A stretch of 64,000 nucleotides of DNA from Larimichthys crocea (taxonomy: Eukaryota > Chordata > Actinopteri > Sciaenidae), in the NCBI RefSeq assembly GCF_000972845.2, contig NC_040019.1:9801868-9865867 (forward strand), given 5' to 3'. The notes beneath the pieces were generated by a model, which did no database searches, was not told the DNA's origin, and worked only from the letters and a program-made list of their open reading frames with translations. This document shows positions 1-11,238 of the stretch, piece after piece. The number at the start of each line of letters is the position of its first letter. Position 1 is the stretch's first letter. Both the position numbers and the translations under genes were made by a program.

Positions 1-796
1 ATAATATAATTAAATGTAGCTCTTTTTCCTTTCTTTTTGTTAAATTCACAATAGTTACTCTGAAATATCTTTGAGCACAAGAAGAAAAAAAAAAAACTAT
101 CCACCAAATCCCCCCATATAGTCAGTTATTCCCCTCTAACTCCACTGGGGAACTTGTGTGTGGGTGAGTGTGTGCTTGCATGCCTGTGTTTTTGTGGAGG
201 TCCTCAGAGTGTTTGTTTATATCTGTGTGACCAGGCGAAGAGAGGCTGGTCAAAGACAGCAAGCCCTTAATCCCTGAGATAACACTGGGAATGAGGGCAG
301 GCAGACCACTGGTCTGCTCTGGGCTAATAAAAGAGAGCGTTTGAGACAGCGGTTACATTCTTCCGATAAGTCTGACAGGGTGTGACTCAGACTTTAAAGA
401 TTCAGTGTTTTGTTAACTTGCTAAAAAGGGAAACTGCCCTGAACCCTTTCTTCTCACAGGAGCCCCCTTGACTGTGTTGTATGTGTAATTATTTCATTCA
501 GCTCAAGAAATGTTCAGAATACTAAAGTTATTAATTGGAATTATTGATTCTCTTCTGTGAGACAAGAAAAAAAAAACATTTCAAAACTATTCATCCTTGA
601 AAGATTCCAAAATCAAATCAAACAAACAAACAAATCTGCAGCTACTGTATGTCAACATTAAAGTCATGCTAAAAATACTATGAATTCATGAATGAATATG
701 TTGAAAAGTACTATAAACACCTAGCAGTTGCCCATCAAGGTTCAATTATGTGTTGACAGTGAGATATTCAATACCACCCCCCTTCCACCCACACAC

Positions 797-800
<4 letters not shown>
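1..800. other. Gene-free sequence
   Basis: No reading frame over 60 codons and no repeat family that I recognise. The stretch holds short GT-rich and CAAA-rich runs and one perfect palindrome at 301-317, with seven-base arms GCAGACC and GGTCTGC around ACT. Confidence 0.6.

Positions 801-841
<41 letters not shown>
801..841. repeat. (CA)n microsatellite
   Basis: About twenty uninterrupted CA units, preceded by an impure ACACAC/AAAA stretch from about 790. Length and purity suggest it is polymorphic between individuals. Confidence 0.97.
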
Positions 842-3800
842 CTGCCACTCCAAAGAACGCAGTCTTTTTCATAACAAAACGAGATAGAGCACCAGCTAGA
901 CTTAGCTATTCTCAAATAGGAATTAAAATTTTATGGTGTTCTATAGAGTGCAAAGAGTGTGACACAAAAGATTTTTTTTTTTTTTTGTCCAGTAATAATA
1001 TTGCGTTGTTATAATAGAATGACTGTTGCAGGAACCAGCTTGCAGACATCTGTGTAAACAATTTAATTAAGACCATGTTTGATGAATTATAGCTGGTGAA
1101 GGCACTGCCTGTTCTAATACTTCAGTTTCTTAATTACACCAGACATCCATGTGTTCATTCGCTTTGCCTGCCCCATACTCTGTCCCCATGCTCACAATGA
1201 TAGAAATTGAAAAAGTACAAAAGGGAAAGTGCATTTCACACTCTACTGAAGCAAAGCAAGCAATTTGAAATTAATCAAAACACAATAAGTTTACAACATG
1301 ATAAAGAGGTGCTGTGTATGAAATTAGTCAATTTGTGATACTCAACCCTATTTTTTTAAAATCGTGTTGGCCAAGAAATGCATTTGGACTAAATTACATT
1401 TCAGGTGAGAAATTTGAAATATTTACATAATAAAAAAATACACCCAGTTCAAAGTCTTAGAGTAAATGCCGTCTTCAAATGCTCGTTTCACATGAGTAAA
1501 AAACAGAATATGTCTCTGTGATAAAAGTCCTCAACAGAATTTTGTGTCTTTTATGCACACAGCTATATATATATAGAGAGACGACCTTTGTCATTAAAAA
1601 AGATACACCATCAGGGAAGCCAAGCATTGAATGTCAGCACTCGTAATAACAATAGCACTGACTTAACCCAGTGAACCTTGAATCAGAGAGGAGAGCATTT
1701 CATGCTCCGGGTCGGATTATCATATGTGATTCGGGCAATCAGTGTATCTTGTTACTTTCGAGAGGCCCATCAGATACACCAGTCTGGTTCAAAAATCAGG
1801 CAGAGTTATACTCGGGGACATTTATCCCGATTAGACAGGCTAAAGAACAGCACAAATATCTGTCGATATTATAGAAATGACCTAGAATAGTGGACCCTCA
1901 TAATTTAAATCAATACCAATTACAAAGTAACTTGAAAGTATTGTAGTTTTATGATCTGTGTTGTGCTTTTGAAAAATTTCCACATGTATTGTTGCTGTAT
2001 GTCTTTGCAGCTGTGTACCTGATAGAAGGTTAGCTCAGGCCATTGTTCAATACTTCAGTATTAGTTTGTACCATCTTAGACTATACCATAAATGTGATTT
2101 TAAATTGAATATCCTCTTTTGCCAACACACCATGACAGTGCATGATGACGTAATGCTAAAATGAACTTGCAAAAATTGAATATGATTCTATACACTCTAT
2201 CAACTTTATAGTCTATAAGTATTTCTTATCAGGTACCTATGTCAGCAACAGACAATAGCTGGGCGATCACAGTGCACAACCCCCTCTCAGTGGGAATGAA
2301 CACTATGCCTCCTTCTCACAAGCTTGGCTCGGAATTCTGACGGGGAGATTAGGGAAGTTTCCAAGTATTCATACCCCCCTCCCCCCTCCCATATTCTCTA
2401 CAGTACTTGGCACAGTGGCAGAATCCTCTCCTGCTCAGCTGGACTGGTCTATTTCCGATGTGCCTCTGATGCCGTGTTTGGAGCGTGTCTCTGAATGGCT
2501 TGTACCTGTTTATCCCAGCAGCACACAGGCTTATGAGATGTTTTCCTCAAAGCTTACCAGGTGCTTTTCTCAGCTGGGCTGCCTGTATGTTTAATTCAGA
2601 CCCTTAATCCTGGCAAAAGTGAACCAAACATGTCTATGTATCACAAAAAATTGGACTCTAAACTTTAAACCTTTTTTTATTTTTTATTTTATCTTTTTGC
2701 ATCTCCTCTAGTCTGTTTACCTCTCTCCACAAAGTAAAACCGTGTGTGTACTCACAAGTAATGCATTCTGACAAAACCAAAAAAGATTCCCAAGTCATTA
2801 CACAAGAAACCAGAATGTATTTGATACAGAAAACAGATTTACATTGAGCCATGACAAATTTGCAACAGCTAGTATTATCCATAGTGCAGATGCTATGTTA
2901 ACAAAAAAGTTGCTAAAAAAAGACACCTTTTGGTTGCTGGAGCTACTGCGGCAATTATTTCTGTATTTGTTCAGTCTATATTTCATTGTCCTGGTGTACT
3001 GCAGCTGTTTTACTACATGTGGGTGAGGTGGGTCAAATTTGAGATAACGTAGACCTTTTTCCTTTTTTTTTAAACCAGCATGTCATTAGTTTGACATGTT
3101 TGTTGGGACAGATTTGTCACATGTTGTGACATATTTGGCAATTTTCTGAGCTCTTGTTTGCTAACGAACAGCATTTTTCAGTGGTCTGTGTGCTGAATTC
3201 AGCACTTGTCAATATCAGATGGTTCCATTCGTTATTTTCATTTCTATGTTCCAAATGCAGTTTTGTTTTTGTGGATACCAAGAAGAACAGCTGGTCCCTC
3301 GGTGACGACTGGTGAGGATAAAAAAAGTAACTCACGCTAGTTTCACACGCTTCTTTCTTTATGTAATTTGTGAAAATATTAAAAAAGAGGTACAATAAGT
3401 GGACATATGGCAATGCCATATTCAATATTAGTGAACAGAAAATCAGCTGAAGTTTTTCCAGTCATATATTATTTGTGTTCAGAAGAAAATAATAAAATTG
3501 GCTGCTGTGGTTAATCGAAATATAGAAATGTCTGAGTGTATACCGTGCATTAGATGATCCAACCAGATAAATCTGAAATACAACAAAGAATATTAAACAT
3601 CAGATATAAACAACATGGGAGAGCTTTGGGGAATTTGAGATGGATCTTAGATCAGTGAAACAATGTGAATTGGTTCAGGATATGCTGAATGAAAAGAAGT
3701 TTTTAGATTAGCAAACTTCAATAAACTCTCTCTCAGCTGAAAGACATCAAATGTCAAAACCATTTATGAACACTGTTGGAGGGGATGGTCCTACCACGAA

Positions 3801-5632
3801 CCACAGCATCTGACGAGGCATGTGCAGTGAAACAGGGTCAGTTGCTGGGCAACAGAAGAAGAAATCATACAGTACAGTGCATAGGCTGGTCTTTCACAAA
3901 TCTAGGTCTTGGTCCAAGAGAGCCAGTAAATGTGGCCACAGAGCAGGGTGGACAATATCTGTTTATTGTTCTTTCACCGTGGCAAGAATATTTACCAGAC
4001 TGTGGCTGATTCTAATGAGAAGTGGAGTGAAGCTTCTGCCTTTTATCCTGCTAAATGAGCTATTACAATAAGATCCTCCTTTTCTACAGTAGAGGTAGAA
4101 AAACTACACATATAATCCTCAAGTAAATGTTTCAAACTTCTTTGTAAGACATGGATTAGCAAAGTAAATTACAATATTAGTAAAGTTGTTGTCTCTATCA
4201 GTCTTTGAGATAATACAAAATATAAAAAGCTTGAGTATCTGACGATACTGCATCAGCATTCATCAATTTTCTATTACTGGTTCCATTTCCTAAATGGCTT
4301 ATATTGTTTGCGGCATTGTGGAGGAATGGGCCTTTTCCAGCAGCGCCAGGCTGTTGCCACTTTATTACAAGGCTAACATCAATCCATAAACACACAAACA
4401 CTGCCATCCACTCCAGTTTGCAATTTAGAGTTTCAAGATCATCTACCATGCATTTCAGTGTCGACACAAAGATAACCTGCAGATTCTAAACATTTAGGAC
4501 AGAAAATTGATGAGTGCAATATGTTAGATTAAAAAAAAAAGAAAAAAAAAAAGCAGTGGTCACTGAACTCTCATTGTTTAAATGCCTACTGAGCAAAAGG
4601 CATGCAGAGCAGCACTCATGTGACTGCAGCTGCGACCCATCGGTGACCGGACTTGTATGGTTTGGGATTTAATGCTTTTGATAGAGCTAGTATTAACTCT
4701 CAGCAGAGTATGTAATACAAAACCCCTTGTATTCCCATTGTACTTGTTAACTTGTTCAAACTAGGACAAAAGGAAAGGCTGCTCTTTGGCTGTGTGTGGG
4801 TTTTCTAAGTGCTTTTGTCTCCAGCCATCCAAGTTTCCAAAACCACTGCATTTACAAAATATCGTTGTCATACCTGCAAAACATGGATTTGGTCTTCCAT
4901 TAAAAAGCCTAACTCTAAAGTCTTGTTAGTCAGAATATGAATGCACCCTGGGATCAGGAATGTGCCTATTAGATTGCTATATCAATGTGCCCCTATTCTA
5001 ACTGATATACTGTTTACATTTTACATGTTTGAGGACATTCTTTAGACAGGGCTACTAAATAATATGAATATATTACATCTTTGTAGATGCAAATACTTTA
5101 GTCATACCAAATCAAAATTAAGTCAGCGATATATTTCTTAATTTAGTCTTTAATTTTCATGTCTACTCTATCTTTGACTATTTCAAGCTATAAATCTAAT
5201 GGGAACTAATCAGTCTCCTGCCCTTTACTAAGAAGGAGATAGACATTATAAATGTCACAAAGATAAAACACTTTAATTATCTAAGACTTAAATGAATTGC
5301 TTCATCTGTGCCAAAGAATTACAATGTCTCCTATTGGAATGTAGCATCAAATTTGGATAGTGGGTTAATCTGCCAGTGTCACATCAGGCCAAAGCCTCAA
5401 TAATTATAAAATGAATGTGATTTGTCTTTTACATTTCCTGTGCTCCATAGTTGCACTTGCAGCACTCATTGCTTTTCGAATGAAATTTCTCTCAAGTTTA
5501 TTTGGCAAAACACATCATCATTGTCATTTCTCTAAATATGAACAAACTGTGGCCAATGAATACCCATCTGGCCTGTTTTTTCCAGGATACATATTTGATG
5601 CATGATAGAGATCACAATTCATTTTTTTAAAA
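842..5632. other. Gene-free sequence with short low-complexity tracts
   Basis: The open frames here (up to 102 codons) lack coding signatures and overlap one another on both strands. Recognisable content is limited: a T tract at 972-986, a C-rich run at 2374-2390 (three C tracts of 6, 6 and 3 split by single T), and A-rich runs near 4530-4550. Nothing here matches a repeat family I can name. Confidence 0.5.
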
Positions 5633-5850
5633 TACACCAGTCAAACATTTGGACACTCATCCTCATTCAATGGTTGAATAGCTTGAAGGTGTGTTTGGGT
5701 CATTGTCCTGTTGAAAAAACAGGATACACTACTGTAGTACTGCAACACTGGTCCCACTAAGCACAAACAAACAGGATTGTATGCCACTGCGGAATAGTTG
5801 AGTGCCATGCTGCTAAAGTGTGTCTTGAATTTAAATAGATCAGCGGTGTC
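5633..5850. mobile_element. Tc1-like transposon, left part
   Basis: The segment starts with TA and then CACCAGTCAAACATTTGGAC, close to the terminal inverted repeat of a very common teleost Tc1 family. It then runs through text typical of that family: a GTGTTTGGGTCATTGTCCTG block, CCCACTAAGC, and GTGTCTTGAAT. This is the antisense of the transposase region. The match stops near 5850 and resumes at 7887, so an insertion splits the element. Substitutions are frequent and no transposase frame survives. Recognition is from memory of the family. Confidence 0.85.
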
Positions 5851-6125
5851 AATCCCTGGTTCCATTTTCACCACGATATAGACAAGAGCACCTTGTCAAA
5901 AGCTCCTTGTGAACTCAGTAAACTTTTGTGTATTTACTTTTTATCATGGTCTGTTTTTGTACATACTCTGCTATCACATAATCAGTATGATCGACAAACA
6001 CTTGGATATGATCATCAATCAGTTTGGATTTCAAGTCATCTTTTTTCCAGAGGACAGCCCCGGGTCTTCTGTTTACCTTCACATAGTCAGAGGAAAACAA
6101 AGAGAAGGAAGCATACCAGATCTCT

Positions 6126-6335
6126 GTGGAGTACCCAACAGAGAAACAACAATCCTCGTCTGCCCAGTATTCTCTAGCTTATGTTCAAGCCCTTAAAAAT
6201 ATGCTAGATGAGCTGCATGCATGTGTTAAACACAAATTAGACATCAGGAGCTGCTCTGTTTTGGCATTCACTGTGACGTGGATGAAGCCCAGCATGCCAG
6301 ACTCCAGGGGTTTTCACTGTCTACTGACAGAATGA
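6126..6335 (+). pseudogene. L2 LINE endonuclease, N-terminal fragment
   Basis: The frame contains LKNMLDEL, DIRSCSVLAFTVTWM and MPDSRGFHCLLTE, which line up with the start of the L2-clade endonuclease domain. In active copies the conserved segment reads as a TETW-type motif with a catalytic glutamate. Here that position is valine (TVTW), so the catalytic residue is lost. A stop and frameshift follow, and RGGGV-like sequence continues in another frame near 6350. This is dead transposon sequence with no host role visible. Confidence 0.75.
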
Positions 6336-6428
6336 AGGTCACAGGCAAGTCGAGGTGAGGGGGAGTGTTCTTTATGGTTATGGAATGTCTTAACAACGCA
6401 CTGCTCACCAGTTCTGGAACAGCTGAAC

Positions 6429-6614
6429 ATGAGAGCTAGATCTTTTTATCTCTCCTCAAAGTTCAGCTCAGTCCTCCTCACAGCTGTTTACATCCCCCCA
6501 CAGGAAGATAAATCATTAGCCCTGGGTGAGCTGTATAGGATTGTAAATGGACTGGAGAACTCTCACCCAGAGGCTGCATTCATACACTGGAAGGAGATGT
6601 GTTGCACTGCATGA
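6429..6614 (+). pseudogene. L2 LINE endonuclease, central fragment
   Basis: The AVYIPPQ motif followed by ALGELYRIVNGLENSHPEAAFI is the characteristic central strand of fish L2-type endonucleases. Just after AAFI the expected GDFN metal-binding motif is absent and the frame changes character, shortly before the DNA transposon insertion at about 6670. The piece is separated from the upstream endonuclease fragment by a frameshift. Confidence 0.8.
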
Positions 6615-6669
6615 GGCAAATGGTGGTCACACCAGATACCGACTGGTTTTCTGACCTCCCCAGACCCCA

Positions 6670-6930
6670 CCAATAAAACAAAAATGCACGTTTCAGAATG
6701 GCCTTTTTGTGGCCAGCCTAAGGCACGCCTGTGAAACAATCATGCTGTCTAATCAGCATCTTGATATGCCACACCTGTGAGGTGGGATGGATTATCTGTG
6801 CAAAAGAGAAGCGCTATTTGAGAGAAATGGTTATTTTGTGTATGTAGAAAATGTTTTAGATCTTTGAGTTCATCTTATGAAAAACGAGAGCAAAAACAAA
6901 AGTGCTGCATTTATATTTTTGTTCAGTGTA
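6670..6930. mobile_element. DNA transposon fragment nested in the L2 copy
   Basis: The text GTGGCCAGCCTAAGGCACGC, the TGATATGCCACACCTGTGAG block and the right end ATTTTTGTTCAGTGTA belong to a DNA transposon family that I know as highly repeated in teleosts. The right terminus at 6930 is present. The matching left inverted repeat (starting with CACTGAAC) is not seen, so the copy is truncated on the left. It sits inside the LINE that sits inside Tc1, giving three insertion layers. I cannot assign the superfamily with certainty. Confidence 0.75.
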
Positions 6931-7212
6931 GTTTGGGAAGTTTTTAACAGGGCCAACATGAAGAAGGCTCTTCCCAAATACTAACATATCACTTTTCTCA
7001 CCAGTGGAGAGCAGACCCTGGATTACTGCAAGGCAGACCACTGCTGCATTCTATTGCTGCATGCATAAAAGCACCATTTGCTGCATCACACTGCTGAGTA
7101 CATAAGGGAGAAATATTCAACCCAATGCATTGCTGGGCAAGCTCAACACTTTTCACATTCTGTTTGAGGTGCCCACCATGAGTCCACATGTTGGCGGAGG
7201 CCACCTATAGAA

Positions 7213-7490
7213 ATGGCTGATTTGAGACAGTTCTTAAAAAAGGTCAACACCTGCAAAGCGCCAGGGCCAGATGATCCCATGACCTTTGGCCAGGCTCTCA
7301 GACTGTGTGCTGATCAACTTGCAGTGGTGTTCCTCAACAGCTTCAACCTCTCCCTTAGTCAGTCTATTGACTTCAGTCTATTGTTCATGTGCCAAAGATA
7401 CCAGTAACCATCTGTTTTAATGACTCCCACCCTTTTGCACTGAAATCAATCATCATAAAGTGCTTGGAGCGTCTACTCAAAACCCAGATT
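7213..7490 (+). pseudogene. L2 LINE reverse transcriptase, N-terminal fragment
   Basis: The first frame (7213-7407) carries DLRQFLKKVNTCKAPGPDD and LRLCADQLAVVFLNSFNLSL, the finger region that precedes the catalytic palm in L2-clade reverse transcriptases. A frameshift near 7380 moves the match to another frame, where VPKIPVT, CFNDSHPFALKSIIIKCLERL continues to about 7490. The palm is then missing and the next recognisable piece belongs to the thumb. The polymerase is therefore internally deleted as well as frameshifted. Confidence 0.82.
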
Positions 7491-7886
7491 TGCTACTCCG
7501 TCAGTATCCTCACAAACCTCTACAGGTGCACCATTGAGAGCTTGCTGACAGGCTGCATTACAGTCTAGTAAGGGAACTGTTCTGCCCACAGCTGCAAATC
7601 ACCACAGGGACCGGTGGAACCGACACAGCACACCACTGGCAACAGACTCGTGGCCAGACAGAAATTTTTTCATCAGCAGTGCCTTCAGGGGGGGCACACA
7701 GGATTATGAAGACTACAGCAACCTAGCTGACTGTCCTCCTTGATATTGTCTGGCAGATGTTACAGTAGCATGGCTGCATGCACCACCGGACTTGAGAACA
7801 CTTTACCACCAGGTCATCAGACTTCTCAACTTAATAGGATTGCTTTCTGAAAAAATGCATTAACGTATCAACCATTACTGCTGTGA

Positions 7887-8605
7887 GTGTACCACAAACA
7901 GGAAACACCCCCACAACAACATCACACCATCACACCTCGTTCTGCATGCCTCACGGTGGGAACCACAGAAGCAAATACCATCCATTTATCTTCTGTGTCT
8001 CACAAAGACACAACAGTTGGAACCAAAATTCTCAAATTTGACTCAGACCCAAGTACAGATTTTCATTGGTTTATTCCATTGGTCCATTTCTTGTGGTTTT
8101 TGGCCAAAGCAATTTTTTTCTTGTTGATTTCCCTCAGTAGTGGTTTCCTGTAATTAACTTATTCTCTGCAGCAGAGTTAACTCTTGGTCTTCCTTTCCTG
8201 GAGCGATCCTCATGAGAGCAACTCATTCAGACACATTCAGAGTTCTGGAAATGTTCTGATCTGACCATAAAATGGACTGCTATAGTTAAATAGGGTACTG
8301 TAGCACTAGCTATAGTACACATAAAACACATTAAGAAGGCATGAAATTCCACTCGTTAACCTTTGACAAAGCACACCTGTTAACTGAAAAGAACATAGTG
8401 TAGCTGAGTAAACGTCAAGAGTCTGCAATGCTGACATCAAAACAAAAGGTTATGTTGAAGAATCAAAAGTATAATGCATAATTTACTTTGTTTATACTTT
8501 TGTTTACAATAAAATTCCATGTGTAATTTTATACATTTGATATCTTCAGTGTTAAACCATGATGTATAAGGCAACAAAAATAGGGTAGAAACATTTTGAC
8601 AGCTA
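7887..8605. mobile_element. Tc1-like transposon, right part
   Basis: The match to the fish Tc1 family resumes with ACCACAAACAGG..CACCCCCACA and continues through the CATCACACC, TGCCTCACGGTGGGAACCAC and CAAAGACACAACAGTTGGAA blocks (antisense transposase). It ends in a decayed right inverted repeat, AAACATTTTGACAGCTA, at 8589-8605, which mirrors the left end at 5633. One internal part is deleted near 8200-8300, where the family normally carries more transposase. Together with 5633-5850 this is about 0.94 kb of a consensus that is nearer 1.3 kb (from memory). Confidence 0.83.
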
Positions 8606-9099
8606 AGTTACATTCAACTATAAAAAGTACAGCCTCCATTAAGGCCTGCCTATCATGAGACTTCTATTGCTAACATCCGTAATGTGGTTTGAATCAATGT
8701 TAGTAGCATCAACTGTGTTGTTTGCTAACAGCTAGATAGTGCTGTAGGTTAAAAAGGTTTTGTTGGTAGTTTCATCTTACACAACTCCAGATATTTCTTC
8801 CAGCCACTCATTTACAATAGCTAATCAGGACCCAATATGTATCTACACTGCCTAATTTACTTTCCAAAAAGTCACCTACCCTCAAGTTAGGAACGCTCAT
8901 TGGAAATCATTTTATTTTTTTAACATTTGGGTAGTGTTATTATGAATGCAAGAACTACAACCACAAGAACACTTATATAACACACATTAAGACCAAAGCA
9001 GGAAAGACAATCCAAGACTAAAAAAAAAATACAAACCAAGGGATTACTAATGCAGTTTTTGTGTTGTTTTTTTTTTTTCTGGGGCCATTTACACATCAT
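8606..9099. other. Gene-free sequence between Tc1 and a SINE
   Basis: Only short A- and T-rich tracts (for example T-rich at 9067-9079) are seen. No repeat family or exon-like segment is recognised. Confidence 0.5.
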
Positions 9100-9250
9100 T
9101 CACTGATTCACACACACACTCACTCACTATGAAGACAATGAGCTACCGCGCAAGGCGTTAGCCTGACCATCCGGAGTAATTTGGCGTTCAGTGTCTTGCC
9201 CAAGGATACTTCAACATGTGCACAGGAGGAACTGGGGATTGCGAGAACTA
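9100..9250 (-). mobile_element. tRNA-derived SINE body fragment
   Basis: The CACTCACTATGAAG, GCAAGGCGTTAGCCTGACCA and GTGTCTTGCCCAAGGATACT blocks, then GGAACTGGGGATT, match a widespread fish repeat. In full copies GGGGATT runs into the reverse complement of a tRNA B box. The tRNA head, expected to the right, is lost here, so only the body remains. Minus-strand orientation is inferred from where the B-box remnant lies. Confidence 0.65.
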
Positions 9251-10121
9251 ATTGTTATACATCCAATATAGTTGCTGGGTGTGGATATTTGCATGTCCCA
9301 GCAAAACAAGCACCACCAGGCATTGAGGTAATTTGCTTCATAGGAAATCACCACCACATTTTCCTTCCTTTGAGTGATAGCGTGCTCACTCTTTTCCGGT
9401 GTTGGTTTGTAAGAATTTTTTCATGATGATTTGCGTGGTACCTTACAAAACCTTTTAGGGTCTCATTCACTTGACAGACACATTGTAGAATGGATTAAAA
9501 GTACATAAATTATTTGTCTGCTTATCCTTGCATCCATTTTATATATCTGAAAGAAATGTAATGTGGCACAGGTTAGACTAATAGCTTCTGTGTTTTCACT
9601 CAGAATCCGTTTACTGTGTTTTCATGCTCCAACACAAAGACACTTGCATCAGTTATCCAGCATCTCAGCACATGTGCAAAACAAATTTAGTATAAAAGAA
9701 GATATAGAAGCCAGATAAAGTGCAGAGGCAAAACAAAACTAATCAGATAAACAAACGTGCACGGTGCTGGCAGCACCTTTCATTTTTGGCAGGTGTTCAT
9801 GCTATATCAATCGCTTAAAGTGTGAGGTTTTTATTGAACTAAATAGTATGCACGAGTAACAGCTGGGGCCACTGCATCAAAATGTAATGAGTGCATAAAT
9901 AAGGACAGAGATGATGATGAGAAATTCGGAGGCCTGCTGGGATATTACACCTCTCCAAGGTAGCATGGCTGGATACTAACTAATATCTGCTTTGGGGTGT
10001 GTGTTGTGATTATGTAGGGAAAAGAATAGGTATCATTATATTCTTAAATCATACAGTTAAAAATTCTTCTGTGTAGCATACAACCGGTACAAGTCTTGCT
10101 CAGGTAATTATTTTCAGTCCA
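9251..10121. other. Gene-free sequence
   Basis: No coding signature or named repeat. A frame of 81 codons at 9181-9426 runs through the adjacent SINE and is chance. Confidence 0.5.
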
Positions 10122-10155
10122 CCCAAACTGTAACAAAAAAAAGTTACAGTTTGGG
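10122..10155. repeat. Perfect 13-bp inverted repeat, 8-nt loop
   Basis: CCCAAACTGTAAC (10122-10134) is followed by eight A and then the exact reverse complement GTTACAGTTTGGG (10143-10155). Transcribed from the plus strand this is a 13-bp perfect hairpin with an A8 loop. The flanks do not extend the pairing, and nothing indicates a transcription unit. It may be a fold-back DNA insertion or a replication-slippage palindrome. Confidence 0.9.
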
Positions 10156-10753
10156 CCCATTTCAGTGGCCTTTAAGATAGTGCTTTGCACTCTTTCCTGA
10201 AAACTTGGTGAAAGGGTTGGAATGGAGTGAAGAAAGCACAGTGGAAGACTAATGGATACATTTAAAAATCTAATGTTTTTTCAACTTTATGGAGCTGAAA
10301 CTGCTATGAATTTTGTTTATCTGTTTTGGAGGTACGGTATTGCAAAAATGTCGCTGTCACTGTTATGTTTACCCTGCATAACAGCCGTGCTGGGCATAAC
10401 AAAAGATATGATCCATCTGTATGAAAGACATACATGTAGAAAATGCATCTTGTGTGAAGAGTCTATGAAGAGACATCTTTTGTCAAAAGAAAGATGTGCA
10501 CAAATAGTCTGAACTGCCTAGTTCTTTTGAATACTTTCCATTATTTTCCTGTCTTTCTTCACTCTGCCATGATACTGTACAAAGTACTTTAAAACATCAA
10601 AAAGACATTATTATTCCCCCCAGAGTTCCCTTTCCTCCATATATAAAGCACAAATACATGTCATAAAAGTGCAATGATATGTTCCTTTTAAACCTCTGGG
10701 AGATGTTTTTATGCTGCTGAGGATACTTGATGAGGTTTGTTTGCCAGTCTTAC

Positions 10754-11238
10754 CTAGTGGGGAAATCTTGTGGTAGAACCTTCCTAGAACCTTCAGGGTG
10801 TCAAATTTGTAGCAATAACCATTAAGACTGACAGGAAGGATGGGGGGAAGGTATAAGCTGTGCTCAATCTTGGTTTCACACTGACTGGAAGGCAGCACGT
10901 AATTTAATAAATTCTTCACAGAGAATCAGGAAAATGTGAACAGGTGTGTCCCAACAGGAGATCCGTCCATATCTTTGGCAACGTCTGGAATTCACACCTT
11001 CTGTGTGAAATAATGCAGTTTGTTTAATATCGGGTGAAGGCACTCCACAGTATTTGGTTTGGGAGCCCACTTTATGATCCCTGGGGATAAAAACTTTAGT
11101 ATCTCCAGAGAAAACTATAAAACACGTGGGTTTGGCACCACTGGCATCTTCAACAACTCTGATGATTTTAAGATTCAGCGGCAGACTCCCACAGTAACAG
11201 TCAGTGTCATTAAGAGAATATAGCCATGCTGTGCCCTG
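10754..11238 (-). CDS. Exon-like pair on minus strand, unrecognised protein
   Basis: Two open segments flanked by splice-like signals. The upstream one runs from 11238 down to about 10996. It follows GTGTGTTTTGCAG and encodes about 81 residues that look like real protein, including WLYSLNDTDCYCGSLPL, IIRVVEDASGAKPTC and PRDHKVGSQTKYCGVPSPD, with a possible glycosylation site (NDTD) and several cysteines. Its donor would be GAAG/GTGTGA or two bases later. The second (about 10880/10884 to 10754) follows GCTGCCTTCCAG, encodes CETKIEHSLYLPPILPVSL and NGYCYKFDTLKVLGRF, and ends CACTAG/GTAAGA, a strong donor. The intron would be about 115 bp, usual for fish. The frames join only with the +2 donor and the CAG/TGT acceptor. 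I recognise no family. It could be a partial gene, a pseudogene or chance. Confidence 0.3.

Larger units (their letters stand above)
5851..7886 (+). mobile_element. L2/Maui-clade LINE, decayed, inserted in a Tc1 copy
   Basis: This non-LTR retrotransposon remnant lies between the two halves of the Tc1 element. In order on the plus strand it holds pieces of an apurinic-type endonuclease (6126-6335, 6429-6614), the N-terminal part of the reverse transcriptase (7213-7490), a thumb-like piece (about 7520-7620, with TIESLLTGCITV followed by stops), and the C-terminal HQVIRLLN-type motif near 7810-7840. The palm with the YxDD catalytic motif is missing. A different DNA transposon interrupts it at about 6670-6930. 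The 5' 250 bases (5851-6100) are not recognised. Both junctions with Tc1 carry GTGT, perhaps a short target duplication. Confidence 0.8.
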
